Positions 52,743-62,022 of a DNA stretch of 64,000 nucleotides are shown here, in pieces. Position 1 is the first letter of the stretch. Each line of letters opens with the position of its first letter. The notes beneath the pieces are model-generated. The model made no database searches, had not been told where the DNA came from, and saw nothing but the letters and a program-made list of their open reading frames with translations. The stretch is taken from contig CAWCTD010000003.1 in the NCBI GenBank assembly GCA_963798455.1, positions 2,666,001 through 2,730,000 on the forward strand, read 5' to 3'. Source of the DNA: CAWCTD01 sp963798455 (GTDB lineage: Bacteria; Acidobacteriota; Terriglobia; Bryobacterales; Bryobacteraceae). The position numbers and the translations under genes were made by a program.

Positions 52743-55700
52743 ATGAACAACCACGCGCTTTCGGACAAGAGTCTTGACTCCTATTTTCCGAGCACGCAGA
52801 ATGGAAACAGCTCCGAGGACGGTTTTGGAACGGCCATGGAACAGCTCTTTGTATTGAAGGGCAGATATGAGATCAAGGAGGCCCTGGGCCAGGGTGGAAT
52901 GGGCGTGGTTTACCGCGCCTACGACAATGTTCTGAAGTGTGATGTGGTCGTTAAGACCATCCGGGATGCGCCTGAACCGACCGCCGTGGCGCTCTTCCAG
53001 CGTGAGTGCGAGGTTCTCGTCGCCCTGAACCATCCCAATATCGTCCCCATCCTGGACATCGGCCAGTTCGAAGAGGAAGGCCAATCCAAACCCTACTTCG
53101 TGATGCCCTTGCTGCCGGGCCGGACGCTGGACCGGCTGATTCGCGATTCCACGGTTCAGCTCAGCGTCGAGCGTTCGGCCGAAATCATATCGCAGGTCTG
53201 CCGGGGGCTCCACGCCGCGCACGATCGGGCTCTGGTCCACCGCGACATCAAGCCGGGCAACATCTTCGTCATGCCCGATTACTCGGTCGAGCTGATCGAC
53301 TTCGGCGTCGCTCACATGGTCAGCATGGGGAACACGGGGCAAAAGGGCACGCTTTACTACATGGCCCCGGAACTGCTTCAGGGAAAAGCGCCCTCCCCCC
53401 TGTCGGACATCTTCGCACTGGGCGTAACCGCTTACGAGCTGTTCACGCGCCGTCGCCCTTTTGATCGTCCCACCGAGCGGGAACTCATCGAGGCGATTCT
53501 GCACGAGATCCCCCCGTCGGCCTCGGACTTTAGTGCGTCGATCGGCCAGACCGTCAGCAGAGTGCTGAACAAGGCCATGGCCAAGCAGCCTTGGCACCGG
53601 TTCTCCACCGCACGTGAGTTTGCCGACTGCCTGGCAAAGGCGGTCCGGGGCGAGCCGATAGAATTGTTCGACCCCGCGCGCATCCGGCCGAGAGTGGACC
53701 GGGCAAAGGTGGCCTTCGAGCAGGGGGATCATCAGTTCGCTCTGGAGATCCTGACAGAACTCGAAGCCGAAGGGCACCTCGAGGCCGATCTGGTGCTGCT
53801 GCGCCGCCAGATCGACGTGGCCATCCGGCAAAAGAAAATCCGCCAGTTGTTGGACAGCGCCTTGACCCGGCTGAAAAGTGAGGAGTACCCCCTCGCGTTG
53901 CAGAAGATTCAGGAGGTGCTGTCGCTCGAGCCGGGCAACTCCGAGGCCTTCGCCCTCAAGTCCAAGGTGGAGAGCACTCGGAGCGAGCACCAAATTGAAG
54001 GCTGGTTCCGGCTGGCCAGGGAGCACATGGAGAACAACGCGTTCGCCCACGCCAGAGAGGCCCTGGAGAATGTGCTGAGAATACGCTCCCAGAGCAGCCG
54101 CGCGGTCGGCTTGCTGGCCGATGTGGACCGCCGCGAGCGCGAATACCTGCAAATCCGTCAGTAGAAGGAGCAGCTCTACCGAAGGGCCGTGGAAGCGCAC
54201 CAGAAGGGCGAGCTTAGCTCGGCGATGACAATGTTGGAGCGGGTCCTGGAACTGGACCGCCGCGCTCCGGACAGCTCGCAGCCCGAGCGCGGAGCGGCGT
54301 ACCAGGGCTTCTACAATCAGGTCCGCTCCGAGCACGACACGGTCAAGAGCTCTTACGGTGAGGCCCGCAAGCGCTTGGACGAACAGAAGTTCAACGAGGC
54401 CCTCGCCATCTGTGACCAGTACCTGCGGAAGTACCCGGGCCATGCGCTGTTTCAAGCGCTGAAGTTCGACGTTCGAAGAGCAGCAACGGTTCCGGAGCTC
54501 GGGGTATATCGCGGAAGTGGACAAGCGCGTCGAGACAGAGCCCGATCTGGAGAAGAAGGTCGAAATCCTCCAGGAGGCGCGCGACCGCTTTCCGGACGAG
54601 GCCCATTTCCAAGGCGCCCTGCGACTGGTGCGGGAGCGGCTGGACCTGGTCACCGCCATCGTCGCCAAAGCTCGTCACTATGAGGACCAGGGTCAGTTCA
54701 ACGAGGCGCTTGGCCAATGGGACATCCTGCGTACGATCCACGGCGGTTATCCCGGGCTCGCCTACGAGATGGAACGGGTGACCAAGCGCCGGGAACAGCA
54801 GTCGGCCATGGACACCCACGCGCGCTGGGTCAAGGAGATCGACCAGTGCCTTCAAGTCGGCGACTACGCGCGCGCCCGAAGCCTCTGTCAGAGCGGCCTG
54901 GGAGAGTTCCCGGGCGACAGCGAGATGACGGAATTGGAAAAGCTTGCCCGGCAGTCCGAAGAGCGTTGCGCTGAGGCCCAACAGCTTCTGGGCCGAGGAG
55001 AAGAGAAGTTTGAATCGGGGTCGTTCGAGGAAGGCCTCGATATCGTTCGCGCCGCCCATCAGCTCGATGCGCGCAGTCCCATTATCCGGGCGGTGCTCCT
55101 CGAAAGGCTTGTCACGCGGGCGCGGGGCTTGATGGATTCGGACTGGAAAGGAGCGGAGGCTCTGGTTCGGGAGGCGCTCGACCTTCACAGCGGGCACGCA
55201 GGCGCAAGAAGTCTCCAGATGTTGCTCGAAGACAAGAAGCGGGAAGAATTCCTGAATCAGGCCGTCGCCGGGGCGCGGCAATCGCAGGCCAACGAGGATG
55301 TGAACGGCGCGGTGCGCCAGATCGAGGCGGCACTGTCGCGTTATCCGTCTGATCCCCGCCTGCTCCAGGTTCAGGCCGCCTTGAGAGCTGAGCAGAAGGA
55401 ACTCGAGCGGGCCAAGACCCGGCGCTCCGAGCCGGCGCAAGCAGTGAAGCTGGCTGAGCCGGCGCCGCCCCTGCCCTCCGCCCAGCCGGAGCCCCCACGA
55501 GAGCCTGTGGCAGCCAAGGTGGAGCCCTCGGTAACGCGCGCCGCGAGTGCCTTCGGGAGGTGGACAATTCTGGCGGCTGCGGTGGTTCTGGTTGTAATCG
55601 CCGCTGCGGCCGCGTGGCTCTTCTTCCAGCGGCGGGAGCCCGCCACCACTCCGGCTACTCCCGTCGCTGGCGCTCCAATCCCCGCGGCGAAAGCGGAACC

Positions 55701-56439
55701 AGAGAGCCCCCCACCGGCAAAGGACATCCCCGGGACCCTCCGGATCGAGGTATCGCCGCCTTCGGCGGTCCTTAGCTATCGCGGTGCTGACGAGAAGGTC
55801 TCGCGTCCATTTGGGTTGCCCAGTATGCAGTTGCCGCCGGGCCGTTATGTGATCACCGCGAGATCACCTGGGTATGAAGAGGCAGTCAGGCCCGTGGTTC
55901 TGGAGCCAGCCGGGACCCAGTCGTTGGTCTTCGACCTTGCGGCCGCCAAACCGCGGGAGCCCGACGCCAAAGTGCGCTCCATGGATGCAAAGGATTGGGA
56001 CAAACCGTGGACGCATGAGGGCGACTGGTACCTACGTCAGGGCGGCGGTTTCACGCTGTATAGCGCCGCCCCCTCCACCGGGACGTACCAGTTCACCATC
56101 CGGCCGAAAGACGCCTGGAGTCCGTTGTCCAATCCGAAGGTTCGGTGGGTCGCCGACTATCTCGACCCGAGGAACTACGTGCTGTTCGAACTGAACGACA
56201 AGAACTACACCTGTACGGAGTATCGAGAAGGCAAGCCCATCGTCAGGGTTGCCAAGCGGCCGCACGGCGTGCAAGGGAACTTTTATTCCATTCGCTTTTA
56301 TGTCGAACGCGCGCGGCTGGTGGTCATGCTGATGGCCGGGAATCAGCAGTACAAGGCCGTTGACGCCTGGAACGAGCCCGGCCGGGACTTCGGCGCCGGC
56401 CGTTTTGGCTTCTATTCTCCGGGTTCGGACCAGATCTAG
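52743..56439 (+). pseudogene. Large membrane Ser/Thr kinase with TPR-like and PEGA-like domains, interrupted
   Basis: Kinase domain at ~43-300: GQGGMGVV loop (49-56), K71, HRDIKPGN (166-173), DFG (186-188), all intact. Helical TPR-like repeats follow. At 54162-54164 an in-frame TAG replaces what is likely GAG (IRQ-stop-KEQLYRRAVEAHQ), and near 54474 one extra T (GACGTTCGAAGAG) shifts the frame; the rest then reads FEEQQRFRSSGYIAEVDKRV on to the stop. A membrane helix (WTILAAAVVLVVIAAAAAWL) precedes a PEGA-like domain (GTLRIEVSPPSAVLSYRGAD) and a C-terminal LamG-like domain (FTIRPKDAWSPL, YVLFELNDKNYTC). Repaired length about 1,231 aa. Start ATG 52743 is chosen over an ATG eight codons upstream. 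Confidence 0.85.
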
Positions 56440-56586
56440 CTGGCGAACTTCAATTTCTTCCGTGCGGCCGCCTCGAGACCATAACAGGCGAAGCCGGCTG
56501 AGCGGAGGCGGGGACGTGTTTGATCAAGAGGGCCGGGGCGCCAAGATGGAGGCTCCGGCCCGCATGACAGGCTGAGGGATATCGCG

Positions 56587-57717
56587 ATGAAGTACGAGCA
56601 AATTGAGGGAAACGCAGTCGTGGAGTTGGCGAGAAGTCGCGGGATCATGGAGACCGAGTTGGGCAAGCGCATGTACCGCGTTTTCGACAGCCCCCCGGTG
56701 ATCCTCAAGCTGCGCGAGTTGGTCGGCCTGGCGATTGAGCAGATAGTGGTGCTCGGCCTCGTCAATGCTGATACGGCGGCGCGATACACGCAGGCACTGG
56801 GGAAGGCTGGCAAGGACCTGGCCGTATGGCGGGGACGGAGCCCCAGCGTCCTGAATCTGAGAAACGTGCTCCGGGAAAAGAGCACCTGGAGCGCGGGGGA
56901 TTGCTCAGACCTGATTCGGCTGTTCGGCGGCTTCATTGAGGATGAGCTCGGGGTGCTCAAGCCGGTCGGTTACGTCGGCAAGGATGTCGACGCTTTCCGC
57001 ATGGCGCAGCGTCCGGGAAGAGATTTCATTTGGGATGGCGAGTACCGGGCCCGCGACAAGAAGGGTTTCCAGCCGGCCTCCGAAGCGCCACACACCGCCG
57101 CCGGCCGCAAAGCCATGCTCGATTTCAGGCGCCAACCTAACGGATTCGCCGGAATCAATATCACGGGTCTCAAGAACATCAGCACGGTTAAGAAGATCGA
57201 CTTCGTGTTCGGGCTGCCCGAGGGATGCGACATCTCCGGCACGACCGCGGACTCCATCTTTTTCATGCGCCACGTGAATGCATTCATCGAGGGCGTGCCC
57301 GAAATGGTCCCGAAGGACCTCGTCCCCATATTCCAACTCTTGCCGGTAGCGACGATGGTCTCTCAGGCCCACCACACGCTGCTGGAATGCGCGCTGACAC
57401 TCACCTTGAACGGCGTTATCAAGTACCAGATCGGGTTCTACACCTCGCTGATGCCACTCGGGTCCGACTATGGGCCCCTGCGAGCCGTGTTCAGCACGTT
57501 CGAGAATGAGTGGCGAAACAAACATGTGCTGTGCTACTTGGATCCGAAGACGCGCCGCCTGGGGGCGCGCCTGTACAAAGACGCTGAAACCTTGCGCAGT
57601 TTCAGGTCGCTCGCCACGGTGGGTTTGCCCTTCATGGCGGTGTTCACCAGCATTCCGCCCAACCCCACCAGGGAAGATCTCTGCCGGCGCCACAGGTTCC
57701 AGGAGCTCCTCGAGTGA
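56587..57717 (+). CDS. Unknown 376-aa protein in the T6SS region
   Basis: A cytoplasmic-looking protein of 376 aa that I do not recognise. It has no signal peptide or clear membrane helix. Notable stretches: ELGKRMYRVFDSPPVILKLR, VGKDVDAFRMAQRPGRDFIW, NGFAGINITGLKNISTVKKI and VSQAHHTLLECALTLTLNGV. It starts at ATG 56587 with GAGGGA about 9 bases upstream, and lies 147 bp after the kinase gene on the same strand. Because it lies among kinase and methyltransferase genes of a T6SS locus, it could be a substrate, effector or regulator; nothing in the sequence decides this. Confidence 0.75.
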   Translation: MKYEQIEGNAVVELARSRGIMETELGKRMYRVFDSPPVILKLRELVGLAIEQIVVLGLVNADTAARYTQALGKAGKDLAVWRGRSPSVLNLRNVLREKSTWSAGDCSDLIRLFGGFIEDELGVLKPVGYVGKDVDAFRMAQRPGRDFIWDGEYRARDKKGFQPASEAPHTAAGRKAMLDFRRQPNGFAGINITGLKNISTVKKIDFVFGLPEGCDISGTTADSIFFMRHVNAFIEGVPEMVPKDLVPIFQLLPVATMVSQAHHTLLECALTLTLNGVIKYQIGFYTSLMPLGSDYGPLRAVFSTFENEWRNKHVLCYLDPKTRRLGARLYKDAETLRSFRSLATVGLPFMAVFTSIPPNPTREDLCRRHRFQELLE

Positions 57718-57756
57718 GCGAGGGGTCCGTACTGCGCTCTGGCATTCTTTCCGCTG

Positions 57757-59268
57757 TCATCCCACTGTAGGGGTCAACGGGAAAGCCTCGATCTCCAGGA
57801 AGCCCCCGGAGATCAGCGAGCCGAGAAACCGCGCGAAATCTTCCACCGGCACGGCGCCGGAGATCAAGCCTTTCTGCACACAGTACCGGTGAAGTTCCCG
57901 TCCGGCCTTGATGCCGTCGCAGGCTTCGATGAGCGCGACGGTCCAGGGATGCACGCGACATTCCATGCGGAAGGGATAGTCGGTCTGGAGCGTGAAGTCC
58001 GTCGGCGCCAGCACGGCTTCCTCCACGCGATGGATCACGCGCAATTCGAGGTTCTTCGATGGGACCGGCTTGGCTTCGAGCAGCAGCCGTGCGGCGTCCG
58101 AGGAGGCGGCCGTGGATTCCCAGCGGATCGCCCATTCAAACTCCGCGCTGCTCGTGCGCGCGCCGACCTGCCGCCGGGCGGTGAAGGACCGCCGCTGGGC
58201 ATCGGGGATCCTCTGCACGATGATGAGACCGTACATGAACTGCTCGATGCCGGCCTCGGAAAAGGCCGTCCGGCGGGCGACGAACTCCTTGTGCGTGATC
58301 TCCCCTCTGACCAGCGGCTGCGACGCAATCTGCTCGGGGGTGTGGGTTTCGATCACTCCCACCAGGACATCGAAAGCCGATTCGCACTCGCCGAGCCACC
58401 CGCGAACCCTGTTCTCGAATGGCTCTCCCTGGCGATCCACGCCGAGCGCCAGGCAGTAGAACTTCCCCCCGGGAGACAGGTGCGCCGGCAGGCGGGCCAC
58501 GATTCTCCGGGTGATTTCCTCGCCTTCCGCGCCGGCATCCTGAAAGACCCAGTTGCGGCCGGTCGAAGGGACATAGGGTGGATGGGCCACGATCCGGTCG
58601 AAGCCCAAAGGCCGCACCGGTTCGTAGAGGTCGCCTTGGAGTACGGTGGCGTTGTCCACCCCGTTGAGCAGCCGGTTGAATTCCGCAAAGCGCGTGGCCC
58701 GTTCGGTGACGTCCACCGCCCACGCCTGTGCGGCGTAGCCGGACGCCGCGGCGAGCGCCGCGATACCGGTCCCGGAACAGAGATCTAGAAAACGCCCGCA
58801 GGGCTCCGGCGGAAGCATGCTCAGAAAGCGGTAAGTGTTCTTTGTGATTGCCGGATAAACGATGTCCGCGTGAGGAGTGAAATGGGAGCCGTCCGGATTC
58901 GTCCAGCGGTCCGACGCGATGTGGAGCTGCCGGATCGGGTACAGGCAAACCGGCGCGCGGACGACTCCGGCCCTCGACTCGTCCCCTGCCAGCAGCCCAA
59001 GCTCCGCCATGGACTCAAGCACATCGGCGGGGAACAGCGTCCGCAACGCGTCCTGTTCCACGTAGTCACCCGTCAGGAAGAGCTTGATCAGCAGATCCGC
59101 CGTGTTTCGGATCTCGGGTGCCGGTTCCAGGTGCTCGCGGCTCAGAATCTCGTGCTGCGCCCCAAGGCCGAGCCGTTCGCACACGGCGCCTTCCGTGTAT
59201 CCGGACGAATCCAGAAAGGCCTTCAGATTGGCGAAGCATTCCGGCGAGCCGAACCGTAACGGGATCAA
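57757..59268 (-). CDS. SAM methyltransferase, HemK-like, related to the 51159-52679 protein
   Basis: A ~503-aa protein with the same order as the other one: helical N-terminus (TADLLIKLFLTGDYVEQDAL), SAM fold (FLDLCSGTGIAALAAASGYA, WAVDVTERATRFAEFNRLLN, FDRIVAHPPYVPS with P-P-Y), then a beta-rich part and a C-terminal winged-helix-like module (VALIEACDGIKAGRELHRYC). TTG 59268 (after GAGG, product IPLRFGSPECFANL) is chosen; ATG 59316 would overlap the previous gene by 35 bp and is the alternative. It lies just after the FTxxFQ-repeat gene, and the two are likely coupled. Confidence 0.8.
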   Translation of the reverse strand: MIPLRFGSPECFANLKAFLDSSGYTEGAVCERLGLGAQHEILSREHLEPAPEIRNTADLLIKLFLTGDYVEQDALRTLFPADVLESMAELGLLAGDESRAGVVRAPVCLYPIRQLHIASDRWTNPDGSHFTPHADIVYPAITKNTYRFLSMLPPEPCGRFLDLCSGTGIAALAAASGYAAQAWAVDVTERATRFAEFNRLLNGVDNATVLQGDLYEPVRPLGFDRIVAHPPYVPSTGRNWVFQDAGAEGEEITRRIVARLPAHLSPGGKFYCLALGVDRQGEPFENRVRGWLGECESAFDVLVGVIETHTPEQIASQPLVRGEITHKEFVARRTAFSEAGIEQFMYGLIIVQRIPDAQRRSFTARRQVGARTSSAEFEWAIRWESTAASSDAARLLLEAKPVPSKNLELRVIHRVEEAVLAPTDFTLQTDYPFRMECRVHPWTVALIEACDGIKAGRELHRYCVQKGLISGAVPVEDFARFLGSLISGGFLEIEAFPLTPTVG

Positions 59269-59281
59269 AGGAGAAACCTCG

Positions 59282-60442
59282 TCAGCGCCTGAGCGCGAAG
59301 AACAGAATGATTCCAATCACCAGAACAGCCAGCGATGCTAACAGGACAACCAGGCCGATGGGAACCGCCGGTTTCACTGCCGCCGGCCCAGGAGCCGGCG
59401 CCTTGGAAGGCTCCGCGGGCACGGGCTGAGCCGTGGGGTGGCCTCCCGCCTGGATGATGCGCGTGAAATCGCTGGGTCCTTCCTGGACGGGCGCCTGGGG
59501 CTGCGGCGATGGAACGGAAGGCGTCACAAACACGTGCGTGGCGCCGCTTCCCGGCGCCGCGGGGCCGGGCGCGGGCGCGGGCATCTGGAACAGGCGCGTG
59601 TACTCGCCGGGTGGTCGAGCGGCCGGAGGGGGAGCGGCGTACGGTTGAGGTGGCGCGGTTGTCCGGTGTTCCTCGAAGGGCACGGATGCCGATGCGGATT
59701 GGAAATACCGGGTAAACTCGCCAGGCTCGCTCTTCGCTGCAGGAGCCTTCGCCGGCGCGGAGGAAACCGGCTCCGGCGCCTGAAACATCTTCGTGAACCC
59801 GCCAGGCGCCGGCGGAGTTGGCGGAGCAACCATGGGACCCGCAGCCGGCGGCGATGCCTGGAACATGCTTGTGAACTCGCTGGGTTCCCTGGAAACTAGC
59901 GGAGGCGCAGGCTCAGGTACTGGCGGGGCCGCCGGTGTTTGGAACATGCTCGTGAACCCGCCGGGCTGCTGGCTGGGGGCGGCAACCTCCTCCTGCTTGG
60001 GAGCGCCACCAAAAATGCCACTGACCGATGGCTCCCGCGGCTCCGCGGGGGCGGGCGGAGCCGAGAAACTGGCGGGCACCCGCCAGGCGCCCACGCGCGT
60101 GAAACGGTCCTCGCCGGAGGCCTGGGGCGCGGGAGGTGGCACAATGGCGGCTTTTTCAAGCAACTCCCGCGCGTCGCGGAACCCTTCCCGCGCTTCCGTC
60201 ACGATGTAATCCGCGCCCTCGGCGTTGAGCTTCTCGATCACGCCGCCACGGCCCACCGCGCATCGCTGGGCAAGCTCCGGAAGCGGCGGCTCGCGGGTTT
60301 CGAGCAGCGGCTCAAGGATCTGGTGTACCAACACCCGGTGTCCGCTCTCCACGTCGCGGGCGGCGAAGGTCCGCGACTCCTCGTTCTCGCCTACAATTTC
60401 TCCGAGTTCGTATTTCCCGCCGATGACCATCTTCCACTCCAT
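59282..60442 (-). CDS. Pseudokinase-like membrane protein with six FTxxFQ repeats
   Basis: A 386-aa protein from ATG 60442. The N-terminus (GGKYELGEIVGENEESRTFA, VESGHRVLVHQI) resembles the kinase N-lobe, but the glycine loop is GENEES and the Val-Ala-x-Lys position is VLVHQ, so ATP catalysis is unlikely. Then come Pro/Ala-rich linkers with six repeats: GGFTSMFQ, SEFTSMFQ, GGFTKMFQ, GEFTRYFQ, GEYTRLFQ, SDFTRIIQ. One membrane helix ends it (PIGLVVLLASLAVLVIGIIL, then FFALRR), giving tail-anchored topology with the repeats in the cytoplasm. The repeats could be docking or phosphorylation sites (Thr central) for a kinase. Family not recognised. Confidence 0.75.
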   Translation of the reverse strand: MEWKMVIGGKYELGEIVGENEESRTFAARDVESGHRVLVHQILEPLLETREPPLPELAQRCAVGRGGVIEKLNAEGADYIVTEAREGFRDARELLEKAAIVPPPAPQASGEDRFTRVGAWRVPASFSAPPAPAEPREPSVSGIFGGAPKQEEVAAPSQQPGGFTSMFQTPAAPPVPEPAPPLVSREPSEFTSMFQASPPAAGPMVAPPTPPAPGGFTKMFQAPEPVSSAPAKAPAAKSEPGEFTRYFQSASASVPFEEHRTTAPPQPYAAPPPAARPPGEYTRLFQMPAPAPGPAAPGSGATHVFVTPSVPSPQPQAPVQEGPSDFTRIIQAGGHPTAQPVPAEPSKAPAPGPAAVKPAVPIGLVVLLASLAVLVIGIILFFALRR

Positions 60443-60518
60443 AGTGCCACCGCTCTCAAGCTGGTTCAAGACAGTCGATCTCGCGCATGAACTACAATTC
60501 TCTTTCCGGAGCTTCGCC

Positions 60519-61991
60519 ATGACCACAGCGGCCGGCTCAGCCTACGACCGAATACTTTATGGAAGCCTTCCGGTGGCGGATGCTCATCCCGACCGTCTGG
60601 CCACCCTGGCCTGCCTGTTCGGCCTGGAGCCCGCCCCGGTCGAGGCCTGCCGTGTGCTGGAGTTGGGCTGTGGCGATGGGTCCCATCTGATTCCCATCGC
60701 ACTCAGTTTTCCCGGAAGCCGCTGCGCCGGCGTTGACGTTGCCGGGGTTCCCATCGAGGCCGGACGCCAATTGGCGGGCAAGCTAGGCCTGGGCAACATC
60801 GTGTTCCACCAGCTTGACCTGGCGGACGTGGACGCCGGCTTCGGAGAGTTCGATTACATCATCGCCCACGGTCTCTATTCCTGGGTTCCACCCGCAGCAC
60901 GCGACCGGCTGCTCGCGGTGTGCAAATCAAACCTGGCTCGCAATGGCGTCGCGTTCGTCAGCTACAACACGTATCCCGGCTGCCACCTGCGCGACATGAT
61001 GCGCGAGATGATGCTGTACCAGAGCCGCGACATCGCCGACCCGGAACTGAAGCTCAAGCACGCATACGCTCTGGTCAACTTCCTGGCTTCTTCGGAACCC
61101 AAGTCCGGCGCGTTGCGGGAAGAATTAGCCGCGTTGCAGTCACGGAGCGCACCCTCGCTCTTTCACGACGACCTGGCCGAGGTGAATGAGCCGGTCTATG
61201 TCCACCAGTTCGTGGACCATGCGCGGCGGCACGGTTTGGAGTACGTCGCCGAGGCGGAGTTCAAGGCGGTCCAATACGGCGGCTTGTCTCACGAAACGGT
61301 TCAGACGCTCCGCCTGGTCGCCGGTGGCGACAAGATCCAAGAGCAGCAATACCTGGATTTCATGAGGTGCCGCCGCTTCCGCCAGACGCTGCTTTGTCAT
61401 CGGGAGCTCCCGGTCCTCGATGCCCCGGATGCCCAGCGGGTTACGCAACTGCGGGTCGCAAGTTTTCTCCAGCCGGTTTCCGCCTGCCCCGACCTCGACT
61501 CCGCCTCCGAAGAAGAATTTCGGTCGTCTGGGGGCCAATCCCTGAAGACCAATCTGCCCCTGGCCAAGGCAACCTTGTTCTGTCTCTCGAAGCGCTGGCC
61601 CCTCGCGGTGCCGTTCGGCGACTTGGCTGGCGAGGTCCGTCTCCAGCTTTCTCCAGGGCCGGACACGCCCATGCCGCTGGCCGAACTGTTGATAAGGCTC
61701 TGCACTTCCGGTGTGGTGGAGCTTCACTCAGTCCCCTCCAAGTTCACCACCGAGGTCAGTGAGAGGCCCCGAGCGTTTTCTCTCGCGCGGGTCCAGGCCC
61801 GCGGCGGGACGCGGATTACCACTCTGCGTCACACCACGGTCGAGCTCCAGGATGATTTGGTACGCCAGCTTCTGCTGCTCGCGGACGGCACCCGGGACCG
61901 CCAGCAACTGCTGAGCGTCCTCGGGACCACCAGCCAGGATCTGGACCGCAACCTCGGCGAACTGGCCCGCATGGCCCTCCTCGAAGCCTGA
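60519..61991 (+). CDS. SAM methyltransferase with methyltransferase-regulatory domain (PKMT-like)
   Basis: A 490-aa protein: N-terminal class I fold (VLELGCGDGSHLIPIALSFP, GVDVAGVPIEAG, FDYIIAHGLYSWVPPAARDR), then SYNTYPGCHLRDMMREMMLY, the hallmark of methyltransferases with a regulatory domain as in rickettsial protein-lysine methyltransferases. A middle domain (HDDLAEVNEPVYVHQFVDHA) and a C-terminal winged-helix-like module (DLVRQLLLLADGTRDRQQLL) follow. Likely methylates Lys on a protein. ATG 60519 is chosen; the frame upstream runs antisense to the repeat protein. Plus strand, 31 bp before tssK copy 2. Confidence 0.85.
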   Translation: MTTAAGSAYDRILYGSLPVADAHPDRLATLACLFGLEPAPVEACRVLELGCGDGSHLIPIALSFPGSRCAGVDVAGVPIEAGRQLAGKLGLGNIVFHQLDLADVDAGFGEFDYIIAHGLYSWVPPAARDRLLAVCKSNLARNGVAFVSYNTYPGCHLRDMMREMMLYQSRDIADPELKLKHAYALVNFLASSEPKSGALREELAALQSRSAPSLFHDDLAEVNEPVYVHQFVDHARRHGLEYVAEAEFKAVQYGGLSHETVQTLRLVAGGDKIQEQQYLDFMRCRRFRQTLLCHRELPVLDAPDAQRVTQLRVASFLQPVSACPDLDSASEEEFRSSGGQSLKTNLPLAKATLFCLSKRWPLAVPFGDLAGEVRLQLSPGPDTPMPLAELLIRLCTSGVVELHSVPSKFTTEVSERPRAFSLARVQARGGTRITTLRHTTVELQDDLVRQLLLLADGTRDRQQLLSVLGTTSQDLDRNLGELARMALLEA

Positions 61992-62022
61992 CGAGGCGCT
62001 TCCGGCGTATACTAGTTCAGTC

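Noticed and set aside
52725..54668. 647-codon open frame antisense to the large kinase
   Set aside because: It lies opposite intact kinase motifs; composition is that of a mirrored coding frame (rich in Arg, Leu, Val, Gln) with no recognisable domain.
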